Source: Roseobacter sp. SK209-2-6
Lineage (GTDB): Bacteria; Pseudomonadota; Alphaproteobacteria; Rhodobacterales; Rhodobacteraceae
NCBI RefSeq assembly: GCF_000169455.1
Contig: NZ_AAYC01000010.1
Span: forward strand, 140,434-204,433
DNA: 64,000 nt
Direction: 5' to 3'
In this document: positions 47,861 to 56,240 of the stretch, piece after piece
Layout of the letters: every line of letters begins with the position of its first letter
Numbering within the stretch: position 1 is the first letter of the stretch
The notes under the pieces: model-generated
The model's database searches: none
Seen by the model: the letters and a program-made list of their open reading frames with translations, nothing else
Told to the model about the DNA's origin: nothing
Made by a program: the position numbers and the translations under genes

Positions 47861-49048
47861 ATGAGTGAGAACTGGAACAAGCGTACCAAACTGGTGCATG
47901 GGGGCAGCCGCCGCAGCCAATACAATGAGGTGAGCGAGGCGATCTTTTTGACCCAGGGCTTTGTCTATGAAACGGCTGAGCAGGCAGAGGCACGGTTCAT
48001 TGAAACCGGACCGGATGAGTTCATCTACGCCCGCTATGGCAACCCAACCGTGGCGATGTTCGAAGAGCGCATCGCGCTGCTGGAAGGGGCAGAAGACGCC
48101 TTTGCAACGGCCTCTGGTATGGCTGCTGTGAGCGGCGCGCTGACCTCATTGCTGAAGGCTGGGGATCATGTGGTTTCCGCCAAGGCGCTTTTTGGTTCTT
48201 GCCTTTATATTCTGGAAAATATCCTGGCCCGATACGGGGTTGAGGTGAGTTTTGTTGACGGAACCGACCTCGATCAGTGGCGTGCTGCAATGCGCCCGGA
48301 TACCAAAGCGGTTTTCTTTGAAAGCATGTCGAACCCGACGCTTGAGGTGATCGACATTGAAGCGGTCTGCAACATCGCACATGAAGTGGGTGCCACGGTT
48401 GTGGTGGACAATGTTTTCTCGACGCCGGTTTTCTCACGCGCGATTGAGCAGGGGGCCGATGTGGTGGTCTATTCGGCGACCAAACATATCGATGGGCAGG
48501 GTCGCGTTCTGGGCGGTGTGGTTCTGGGGTCCAAGGACTATATCCGAGGCACGCTGGAACCCTATATGAAACACACAGGCGGTAGCCTCAGCCCCTTCAG
48601 TGCCTGGACCTTGCTGAAGGGCCTAGAAACCATTGATCTGCGGGTGAAAGCACAGGCGGAAAGTGCGTTGAAAATTGCCGAGGCCCTGGACGGTCATCCG
48701 CAGCTGGAGCGTATGATCTATCCTGGTCTGCCAAAGCACGCCCAGAATGCGCTGGTGCAGCGCCAATTGGGAGGGCAGGGCGGCACCGTTCTGTCCTTGG
48801 ATCTGAAGGGGGGCAAGGAAGCTGCTTTCAAGTTCCTCAACGCGCTGAGCATTCCGGTGATTTCCAACAACCTGGGTGATGCCAAATCCATTGCCACCCA
48901 TCCGGCAACCACCACTCATCAGCGACTACCCGATGAGCAGAAGAACGAGCTGGGGATTACACCTGGTCTGGTGCGCTTTTCGGTTGGTCTGGAAGATAGC
49001 GATGACCTGATCGCGGATCTGAAGGCTGCTCTGGAAGCGGCCCAGTAA
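47861..49048 (+). CDS. metZ: O-succinylhomoserine sulfhydrylase
   Basis: PLP enzyme of the Cys/Met metabolism family, making homocysteine from O-succinylhomoserine and sulfide. 395 residues; PLP Lys208 in YSATKHIDGQGRVLGG, with YARYGNPTVAMFEERIALLEGAE and ATSGMAAVSGAL-like ATASGMAAVSGAL near the start. Length and motifs fit MetZ better than MetB/MetC. AGGAGG (47848-47853) precedes this ATG. A GTG at 47792, in frame and correctly spaced from the riboswitch-controlled GAGG, would add 23 residues. Confidence 0.93.
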   Translation: MSENWNKRTKLVHGGSRRSQYNEVSEAIFLTQGFVYETAEQAEARFIETGPDEFIYARYGNPTVAMFEERIALLEGAEDAFATASGMAAVSGALTSLLKAGDHVVSAKALFGSCLYILENILARYGVEVSFVDGTDLDQWRAAMRPDTKAVFFESMSNPTLEVIDIEAVCNIAHEVGATVVVDNVFSTPVFSRAIEQGADVVVYSATKHIDGQGRVLGGVVLGSKDYIRGTLEPYMKHTGGSLSPFSAWTLLKGLETIDLRVKAQAESALKIAEALDGHPQLERMIYPGLPKHAQNALVQRQLGGQGGTVLSLDLKGGKEAAFKFLNALSIPVISNNLGDAKSIATHPATTTHQRLPDEQKNELGITPGLVRFSVGLEDSDDLIADLKAALEAAQ

Positions 49049-49070
49049 CAGCGGGTCAGTTGTTTGTTTC

Positions 49071-49099
49071 TGCGCCAGTTGCTTTGGGCAATTGGCGCA
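49071..49099 (+). terminator. Possible hairpin terminator after metZ
   Basis: 12-base stem with one wobble, 49071-49082 with 49088-49099, 5-base loop, but no T-run; could stabilise the mRNA end instead. Confidence 0.4.
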
Positions 49100-49261
49100 G
49101 AGGCTTGAGCAGGGGCGTGTCACTCCCCCTTTGAAACAGTAGGTGTCGCAGGGAGAGGCCTGTTTTTTGACGGTTCTGTTTTGTATTCTGCCGCGCAGCG
49201 CTGTATGACGATTGCCCTGTGCTCTTTATACTGGGCAGCCTGAGCAAGGGGGATTGCGCCG

Positions 49262-50365
49262 ATGAACGTGCATTCTGGTGAAATTGACGAAACGCCTGAC
49301 CGCGCCGCAGCTGAGGCTGCGCTGGAGCTCCTGCGCTCTTGGGCTGGTACCGCAACCGAGACGGAAATTGCCCAGTTGGAGCCTGCGGTGGCGCGGCTCT
49401 TGCCTGGCCGCGAAGTGGGAAACTACCCTGATCTTTCGCGGAACTACCCTGAGGATTTCAAATCAGATGAGGCTTATCGGGAAACTCTACCGGATCTGCA
49501 GAACGGACCATCCAGTCTGATCCGTGGGGCCAAGGAGCAGATTCAGCACGTCGGAATTTCCAACTTTCGCCTCCCGATCCGCTTTCATACCCGTGATGGG
49601 GGCGATCTGATGCTGGAAACCAGCATCACCGGATCCGTTAGCTTGGAACCGGGCAAGAAGGGCATCAATATGTCCCGGATTATGCGCACCTTCTACAAGC
49701 ACGCCGAAAAAACCTTTAGTTTTGAGGTGATGGAGGCAGCGCTTGACGACTATCTGAGCGACCTTGGCAGTCTGGACGCACGTATTCAGATGCGGTTTTC
49801 CTTCCCAGCAAAAGTCCAAAGTCTTCGTTCCGGTCTGAGCGGCTACCAATACTACGACTTTGCGCTGGAATTGGTCGATCATGATGGTGTGCGTGAGAAG
49901 ATCATGCATCTCGACTATGTCTATTCCTCGACCTGCCCCTGTTCGCTGGAGCTATCAGAACATGCGCGGCAATCGCGCGGGCAGCTCGCAACGCCACATT
50001 CGCAGCGCTCCGTCGCTCGAATTTCTGTCCAGGCCGACCCGGCGGGGGAGTGCCTCTGGTTTGAAGATCTGATTGATCATTGCCGTGCGGCAGTTCCAAC
50101 TGAGACGCAGGTCATGGTCAAACGCGAGGATGAGCAAGCCTTTGCTGAATTGAACGCCGCCAATCCGATCTTTGTCGAAGATGCTGCACGTCTTTTCTGT
50201 GAGGTTCTGCAAAACGACACTCGAATCGGTGATTTCAGAGTTGTCGCCAGCCATCAGGAAAGCCTGCACAGCCATGATGCGATTTCGGTTCTGACCAAGG
50301 GGCAGCTGTTTTCCAGCACCAGTCTCGATCCGCGATTGTTTTCTACACTGATCCATCAGGGCTAA
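49262..50365 (+). CDS. folE2: GTP cyclohydrolase FolE2 (type IB)
   Basis: Zinc- or manganese-independent-of-FolE route for the first step of folate/pterin synthesis, GTP to 7,8-dihydroneopterin triphosphate. 367 residues. Catalytic Cys region STCPCSLELSEHARQSRGQ (Cys225/Cys227) and VGISNFRLPIRF are family signatures. FolE2 replaces FolE under zinc shortage in many bacteria; no Zur site was seen. Monocistronic. Confidence 0.95.
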   Translation: MNVHSGEIDETPDRAAAEAALELLRSWAGTATETEIAQLEPAVARLLPGREVGNYPDLSRNYPEDFKSDEAYRETLPDLQNGPSSLIRGAKEQIQHVGISNFRLPIRFHTRDGGDLMLETSITGSVSLEPGKKGINMSRIMRTFYKHAEKTFSFEVMEAALDDYLSDLGSLDARIQMRFSFPAKVQSLRSGLSGYQYYDFALELVDHDGVREKIMHLDYVYSSTCPCSLELSEHARQSRGQLATPHSQRSVARISVQADPAGECLWFEDLIDHCRAAVPTETQVMVKREDEQAFAELNAANPIFVEDAARLFCEVLQNDTRIGDFRVVASHQESLHSHDAISVLTKGQLFSSTSLDPRLFSTLIHQG

Positions 50366-50447
50366 GTAGGCGGCGGAGCTTCGCTTTGGGGCCATTGCCG
50401 CTTACTCGGACTTGACAGTTCCTTTGCAGAAGGCCAACCCTCAGCAC

Positions 50448-51896
50448 ATGTTGGATTTTCGCCCGGTTGGATATGTCATTGGCCTTTTGGTTGTTATCCT
50501 GGGCATCTTGATGTTTTTCCCCTTTCTGGCTGACCTGTTTGAGGGGCGGGGGGAATGGCCGGTGTTTCTGGAAAGCGGTGTCGTAACGGTCCTGCTTGGG
50601 GCTATGTTGGCGCTGACCTGCGGCAATACTGCCCACCAAGGATTGACGATCCGGCAGACCTTTCTGCTGACAACACTGGTCTGGGCGGCCTTGCCTGTTT
50701 TTGGTGCCATTCCCTTTATGCTGGGGGTAACGGAACTTGGCTTTACCGATGCTTTCTTTGAGGCGATGTCGGGGCTGACCACTACGGGTTCAACGGTTCT
50801 GTCGGGGCTGGATGATCTGCCACGCGGAATTCTGCTGTGGCGCGGGATTTTGCAATGGGTTGGGGGTATCGGCATCATTGTCGTGGCCATGGTGTTCCTG
50901 CCAGAGCTGCGCGTTGGCGGCATGCAGATCTTCCGGTCTGAGTCTTTTGACACCTTTGGCAAAATCCTGCCTCGAGCGCAGGCCATCGCAAAACAGATTT
51001 CCCTTATTTATCTCGGCCTGACCTTGGCTTGCATGTTGGCGTATCTGGTGCTGGGTATGGGCGGTTTCGATGCCATGGTGCATGCGATGACCACTATCGC
51101 TACCGGTGGTTTTGCCAATTACGATGCTTCCTTTGGCGCTTTTTCCGGTGTCACGGAATATGCGGCAGCCCTGTTCATGATCCTCGCGGCTCTTCCATTT
51201 GTGCGCTATGTGCAGCTGCTGAACGGGCAGTCGGAGCCGCTGTTCAGAGACAGTCAGATACGCGTGTTCCTTTTGACCCTGGGCACCTTGGTGCTTGTTG
51301 CGGCCGTTGTGCTCTACAATTCTGCAACGCATCAACCCGAAGGTGCTTTGCGGGCAGCTTTGTTCAATATCACCTCGATCATGTCCGGAACGGGCTATGC
51401 CAGCGCAGATTACATGCAATGGGGCAGCTTTCTGGTGATGATCTTCTTCTTTGTGGGGATGATCGGGGGCTGTGCGGGATCAACGGCCTGTTCCGTAAAG
51501 GTGTTTCGCTATCAACTGCTCTTTGCCTCTATCCGGGTGCAGATCCAGCGCATCCGTTCCCCCCATGGGATTTTTGTGCCTCGATTTGAGGGACGCGCCA
51601 TCGGACCAGATGTCCTAAGTTCGGTTATCTCGTTCTTTATGCTCTTTGTTGTCACGATGGGCATCATTTCTTGGGCGCTGGCCCTAACGGGGCTCGATTT
51701 TGTGACCTCTGTCTCGGGCGCTGCAACCGCACTGGCAAATGTGGGCCCAGGCCTGGGAGAGACCATTGGCCCTGCGGGCAATTTCTCCTCTCTGAATGAC
51801 GTCGCAAAATGGATCCTGAGCGCGGCCATGCTTATCGGCCGACTGGAGCTGACGGCAGTCTATGCGATTTTGACCCTGCGTTTCTGGCGGGCCTGA
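50448..51896 (+). CDS. trkH: TrkH-type potassium uptake protein
   Basis: 482-residue inner-membrane K+ channel subunit with four M1-P-M2 repeats. Filter-type loops are visible: EAMSGLTTTGSTVLSG, ATGGFANYDASF, SIMSGTGYASADY and a degenerate fourth (ALANVGPGLGE). Works with TrkA, whose gene is not in the window. Start set at MLDFRPVGYV as in relatives; a TTG 12 codons upstream is open. Confidence 0.93.
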   Translation: MLDFRPVGYVIGLLVVILGILMFFPFLADLFEGRGEWPVFLESGVVTVLLGAMLALTCGNTAHQGLTIRQTFLLTTLVWAALPVFGAIPFMLGVTELGFTDAFFEAMSGLTTTGSTVLSGLDDLPRGILLWRGILQWVGGIGIIVVAMVFLPELRVGGMQIFRSESFDTFGKILPRAQAIAKQISLIYLGLTLACMLAYLVLGMGGFDAMVHAMTTIATGGFANYDASFGAFSGVTEYAAALFMILAALPFVRYVQLLNGQSEPLFRDSQIRVFLLTLGTLVLVAAVVLYNSATHQPEGALRAALFNITSIMSGTGYASADYMQWGSFLVMIFFFVGMIGGCAGSTACSVKVFRYQLLFASIRVQIQRIRSPHGIFVPRFEGRAIGPDVLSSVISFFMLFVVTMGIISWALALTGLDFVTSVSGAATALANVGPGLGETIGPAGNFSSLNDVAKWILSAAMLIGRLELTAVYAILTLRFWRA

Positions 51897-52079
51897 GTTT
51901 CCGGGGCCTCCTGCGCTGGCGGAGCGGTTGTCTCCTCCTCGCTGAAGAAAGCTGCGGCGGATTGACCTTATTTGTGAAATAGGCGCTGCTGGATTGTATC
52001 GGGACATTGCCTGCCCTTGCCCTGACATAGCCTGTCGCCTATGACGCGGTGATCGGAATCAACGAGCGCACGGAGACTT

Positions 52080-53324
52080 ATGCCCATGCCCGTTCTAGTA
52101 ATGAAATTTGGCGGCACTTCTGTTGCCAACCTTGACCGTATCCGCCGCGCGGCAAAACGCATCGGCGTTGAAGTTGCGAAGGGCTATGACGTCATCGTCA
52201 TTGTCTCGGCAATGTCGGGCAAGACCAATGAGTTGGTCGGCTGGGTCAATGAGACCTCGCCGCTGCATGATGCCCGCGAGTATGATGCCGTTGTGTCTTC
52301 GGGTGAGAATATCACCGCGGGTCTGATGGCGCTGACACTGCAGGAAATGGATGTTCCGGCGCGCAGCTGGCAGGGCTGGCAGGTGCCGTTGAAAACCACC
52401 TCTGCCCACAGTCAGGCACGTATTGAGGAAATTCCAACAGAGAATATCAACGCCAAGTTTGGCGAAGGCATGCGTGTTGCTGTTGTGGCCGGTTTCCAGG
52501 GCATCAGCCCTGAAGGCCGTATCACCACACTGGGACGTGGCGGCTCTGATACCACAGCTGTGGCTTTTGCCGCGGCTTTTGAAGCAGAACGCTGTGACAT
52601 CTATACTGATGTAGATGGTGTTTACACCACGGATCCCCGGATCTGCGACAAGGCACGTAAGCTCGACAAAATCGCCTTTGAAGAGATGCTGGAACTGGCC
52701 TCTCTGGGCGCCAAAGTTCTGCAAACCCGCTCAGTCGAACTAGCTATGCGGTATAAGGTCAAGCTGCGCGTTCTCTCGAGCTTTGAAGAACAATCCGACG
52801 AGGCCGGCACGCTGGTCTGTGACGAGGAGGAAATCATGGAATCCAATGTTGTGGCCGGTGTGGCCTATTCCCGTGACGAGGCCAAGATGACCCTGGTTTC
52901 TGTCGCTGACCGTCCCGGCATTGCCGCGACTATCTTTAATGCGCTTTCCGATGGCGGCGTAAATGTCGATATGATCATCCAGAACATCTCTGAGGAAGGT
53001 CGTACCGATATGACTTTCTCTTGCCCAACGGATCAGGTTGCGCGTGCTGAGCAGGCGCTGATCGCGATCAAGGATCAGGGTGAGCTGAACTATGCTGAAC
53101 TGGTTGCCGACACGGATGTGGCAAAGGTCTCAGTCGTGGGGATCGGCATGCGTTCGCAATCTGGTGTTGCCGCCAAGATGTTCAAAGTGCTCTCCGACGA
53201 TGGCATCAACATCAAGGTTATCACCACCTCAGAGATTAAAATTTCCGTTCTGATCGACCGGAAATACATGGAACTTGCTGTGCAAGCACTGCATGATGCC
53301 TTTGAGCTGGAAAAGGCTGCCTGA
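52080..53324 (+). CDS. lysC: Aspartate kinase
   Basis: First step of Lys/Thr/Met synthesis, aspartate to aspartyl phosphate. 414 residues: N-terminal kinase domain with VLVMKFGGTSVANLDRIRR and GFQGISPEGRITTLGRGGSDTTAVA, and C-terminal tandem ACT domains (from about 270) for feedback control. The initiating codon can be 52080 or 52086; GGAG (52070) favours the first. It follows metZ/folE2/trkH in the same orientation but with its own gap. Confidence 0.96.
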   Translation: MPMPVLVMKFGGTSVANLDRIRRAAKRIGVEVAKGYDVIVIVSAMSGKTNELVGWVNETSPLHDAREYDAVVSSGENITAGLMALTLQEMDVPARSWQGWQVPLKTTSAHSQARIEEIPTENINAKFGEGMRVAVVAGFQGISPEGRITTLGRGGSDTTAVAFAAAFEAERCDIYTDVDGVYTTDPRICDKARKLDKIAFEEMLELASLGAKVLQTRSVELAMRYKVKLRVLSSFEEQSDEAGTLVCDEEEIMESNVVAGVAYSRDEAKMTLVSVADRPGIAATIFNALSDGGVNVDMIIQNISEEGRTDMTFSCPTDQVARAEQALIAIKDQGELNYAELVADTDVAKVSVVGIGMRSQSGVAAKMFKVLSDDGINIKVITTSEIKISVLIDRKYMELAVQALHDAFELEKAA

Positions 53325-53368
53325 GACCTCTTGGGCTGCCTGACACAAAAGAAGCGTGAGCAGGGCCC

Positions 53369-55609
53369 ATGGTCGAAAGTACAGAATCCGAAAGCCGCAA
53401 GCTGCTAGGGCGTTTGCGTGAAGCGATGGCCGGGGAAAACCCCGGCCAGGCGCGCTTGGATAAGATTACCCATCTGATCGCGGATAGCATGGGGACTGAG
53501 GTCTGTTCGGTCTATCTGTTTCGCGATGAAGAAACCCTGGAGCTCTGTGCAACCGAAGGTCTGAACGTGGAATCCGTTCACCAGACCCGGATGCGGATTG
53601 GAGAGGGGCTTGTTGGTCGTGTGGCCAAAAGTGGCAAGGTAATCAACACCCCCGACGCCCCTAGTGCCAAGGGGTTCCGCTATATGCCGGAAACCGGCGA
53701 AGAGCGGTTTTCCTCTTTTCTCGGTATTCCAGTCCAGCGGCTTGGCGAAATGCTCGGCGTGCTGGTGGTGCAATCCAAGGATGCAAGAGAGTTTTCTGCT
53801 GATGCGGTCTATGCTCTAGAGGTCGTGGCAATGGTCATCGCAGAGATGGCGGAACTTGGGGCCTTCGTTGGTGAAGGGGCAGCTCTGTCGCCTTTGCATC
53901 AGCAGGCTGTGTTGCTACCGGGAACTGCGGCCCAGGAAGGGGCCGCTGAGGGCCACGTCTGGCTGCATGAGCCACGTGTCGTTGTCACCAATCCCATCGC
54001 TGATGATCCTGAAAAGGAGCTGGAGCGCCTGACAGAGGCGGTCGAGCACCTGAGGGTCGGTGTCGATAAGATGCTGGAAATCTCTCAGAATGGCGACAAG
54101 GAGCAGCTGAAAGTTCTGGAAGCCTATCGGATGTTTGCCAATTCCAAAGGATGGATGCGGCGCATGGAGGAGGATATTTCGCGGGGGCTCAGCGCTGAAG
54201 CCGCTGTGGAGAAAGAACAATCCCAGGCCCGCGCCCGGATGGCCCAGGTTCAGGACGCTTACCTGCGCGAACGGCTCAGCGACCTTGATGATCTGTCCAA
54301 TCGTCTGTTGCGGATTCTAACCGGGCAGGGGGCTGAGACGGGCGCGGAATTGCCGGATGACCCTATCCTTGTTGCGCGCAATATCGGACCCGCTGAACTG
54401 CTGGAGTATGGTCGCAATCTCAAAGGCATCGTCCTGGAGGAGGGCTCCGTCGGTTCCCATGCCGCTATTGTTGCGCGCGCTTTGGCAATCCCGCTGGTTG
54501 TGCATGCCAAACGCATCACCAATGAGGCGCTGAACGGTGACCATATCATGGTGGATGGCGAACAGGGTGTGGTCCATCTGCGCCCCGATGACAGTGTTGT
54601 CAGTGCCTTCCGTGACAAAATTGCGATGCTGGCGCAAGCGCAGGAGCGCTATGCCTCTATTCGCGAAAAACCTGCGGTGACACAGGATGGTGCGCGGATC
54701 AATCTGGTCATGAATGCGGGGCTCATGGCTGATCTTCCCTCGCTTGATGGGTCCGGCGCTGAAGGCGTTGGGCTATTCCGAACCGAGCTGCAGTTTCTGG
54801 TTCGCAACCAGATGCCAAAGCGAAGTGAACTCGTATCGCTTTATAAACGCGTATTGGATGCAGCCCACGGAAAGCGGGTTGTGTTTCGGACCCTCGACAT
54901 CGGTTCGGACAAGGTACTGCCCTATATGAAGCCGCAGGATGAGCCGAATCCGGCTCTGGGGTGGCGCGCGATCCGGGTGGGTCTGGATAAGCCCGGGGTC
55001 ATGCGGATGCAGCTGCAGGCTTTGATCCGAGCGGCCGAAGGTCGTCCTCTCACAATCATGTTCCCTTTTGTGGCACAGGCCGAAGAATATCGGGCTGCGC
55101 GGGCAGAGGTGAACAAGACATTGGAGCGCGAGCGGATTTTGGGCCATGCCCTGCCTGAAAAGCTGGAAATTGGGGCCATGTTGGAAACGCCCTCTCTCGC
55201 CTATGCTCCTCAGAAGTTTTTTGACGAGGTCGGTTTTTTGTCCATCGGCGGCAATGATCTCAAGCAGTTCTTCTTTGCTGCCGACCGAGAGAATGAACGT
55301 GTTCGCAAGCGCTATGATACGCTGAACTCCAGTTTCCTGAGCTTTATTGAGCGCATTGTTGAAAGGTGCGAGACTTCCAAAACGCCACTGAGTTTCTGCG
55401 GCGAAGATGCAGGACGCCCGATCGAAGCAGTGTGCCTGGCAGCAATGGGAATGCGAACGCTCTCTATGAGGCCAGCTTCAATTGGACCTGTTAAGTCCTT
55501 GTTAATGAAAGTCAACTTGGCTGATCTGAAGAAGATCATTACGGATGCTAGGCATCGGGGAGATCAAAGCGTACGACCTTCGGTCATGCGTTACCTTCGC
55601 GATCTCTAA
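53369..55609 (+). CDS. ptsP: PTS EI-Ntr (PEP-protein phosphotransferase PtsP)
   Basis: First enzyme of the nitrogen-type phosphotransfer chain (EI-Ntr to NPr to EIIA-Ntr). 746 residues: GAF domain about 30-165, PEP-utiliser N-terminal helices 190-320, phosphohistidine domain with His364 in EEGSVGSHAAIVARAL, and the C-terminal PEP-binding barrel (GLFRTELQFL, VVFRTLDIGSDKVLPY, SIGGNDLKQF, LSFCGEDAG). It lies 44 bases after lysC, an arrangement common in alphaproteobacteria. Confidence 0.95.
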   Translation: MVESTESESRKLLGRLREAMAGENPGQARLDKITHLIADSMGTEVCSVYLFRDEETLELCATEGLNVESVHQTRMRIGEGLVGRVAKSGKVINTPDAPSAKGFRYMPETGEERFSSFLGIPVQRLGEMLGVLVVQSKDAREFSADAVYALEVVAMVIAEMAELGAFVGEGAALSPLHQQAVLLPGTAAQEGAAEGHVWLHEPRVVVTNPIADDPEKELERLTEAVEHLRVGVDKMLEISQNGDKEQLKVLEAYRMFANSKGWMRRMEEDISRGLSAEAAVEKEQSQARARMAQVQDAYLRERLSDLDDLSNRLLRILTGQGAETGAELPDDPILVARNIGPAELLEYGRNLKGIVLEEGSVGSHAAIVARALAIPLVVHAKRITNEALNGDHIMVDGEQGVVHLRPDDSVVSAFRDKIAMLAQAQERYASIREKPAVTQDGARINLVMNAGLMADLPSLDGSGAEGVGLFRTELQFLVRNQMPKRSELVSLYKRVLDAAHGKRVVFRTLDIGSDKVLPYMKPQDEPNPALGWRAIRVGLDKPGVMRMQLQALIRAAEGRPLTIMFPFVAQAEEYRAARAEVNKTLERERILGHALPEKLEIGAMLETPSLAYAPQKFFDEVGFLSIGGNDLKQFFFAADRENERVRKRYDTLNSSFLSFIERIVERCETSKTPLSFCGEDAGRPIEAVCLAAMGMRTLSMRPASIGPVKSLLMKVNLADLKKIITDARHRGDQSVRPSVMRYLRDL

Positions 55610-56155
55610 AATTTAGCTGATTGTTAACCATCTTGCTGTGTACTGGGTATGACCCAGTGCAGTTTATTCTGATGCCCTAACATTGCCTATGCATGCCGCC
55701 ATAAAAGCAGAGGTTTCAAGGGTTGTGACTGCGGGGTAGCGAGTTCTCCACAGGTTATCCACTTTCATAAAATATATCTTAAAGGTGAAATGTTCATCAA
55801 AAGTTCCGAATGGTTTGATGTTTGTCAATATTACTCCCGCTTTCGATGGTAAATTGTGCCTCAGGTTTTCCACATATCTTCGCTAACGAGCCATTGAAGA
55901 GAGTTACAGCAGGAAGTTCTGAGAATCTTTGTTTCTAAGCTGGATAGTAGGCTGGGCAAATAGGGATCAGTCAGAGTTCAAGGGCAGTTTCGCGGCAGCA
56001 TTCCGACGGGTCTTTATGTCGTTATTCCAGAACTATTCACAGAAGGTTCTGTTTGTAACCTTCAGTTAACAAATATAGAAATTGTTTTATCACCAAGACA
56101 TGAGTGAGGTGTCCACAGGCGTGATGCTTTGGGCTTCCAGCCTACTTCCGGATTT
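55610..56155. other. AT-rich gene-free interval with DnaA-box-like nonamers
   Basis: No gene supported. Same-strand nonamers close to TTATCCACA: TTCTCCACA (55744-55752), TTATCCACT (55755-55763), TTTTCCACA (55866-55874), each one mismatch, plus weaker CTATTCACA (56033-56041) and GTGTCCACA (56109-56117). Several TTAAC motifs occur too. It could be an origin-like or DnaA-titration region, but the usual neighbours of oriC are absent. Confidence 0.4.
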
Positions 56156-56224
56156 AATTTTAAGTATGAAATTTTAAGCTTGAAGTTTTGGGGCACCTGC
56201 TTATTCTAGTCCTGAACAATCAGG
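56156..56224 (+). promoter_or_regulatory. Promoter/operator of the 2-aminobenzoyl-CoA cluster
   Basis: TTGAAG (56180-56185), 16-base spacer, TATTCT (56202-56207). Overlapping the -35 are two tandem 14-mers, AATTTTAAGTATGA (56156-56169) and AATTTTAAGCTTGA (56170-56183). At the expected start lies the palindrome CCTGA ACAA TCAGG (56211-56224), a candidate site for the MarR protein encoded in the cluster. Confidence 0.5.
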
Positions 56225-56240
56225 AGTGGAGGAGGTTGGC

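Noticed and set aside
55610..56240. Calling this interval the chromosomal origin outright
   Set aside because: DnaA-like boxes are present, but no rho, hemE, gidA/B, parA/B or dnaA genes are nearby and GC skew could not be computed; kept as a candidate only.
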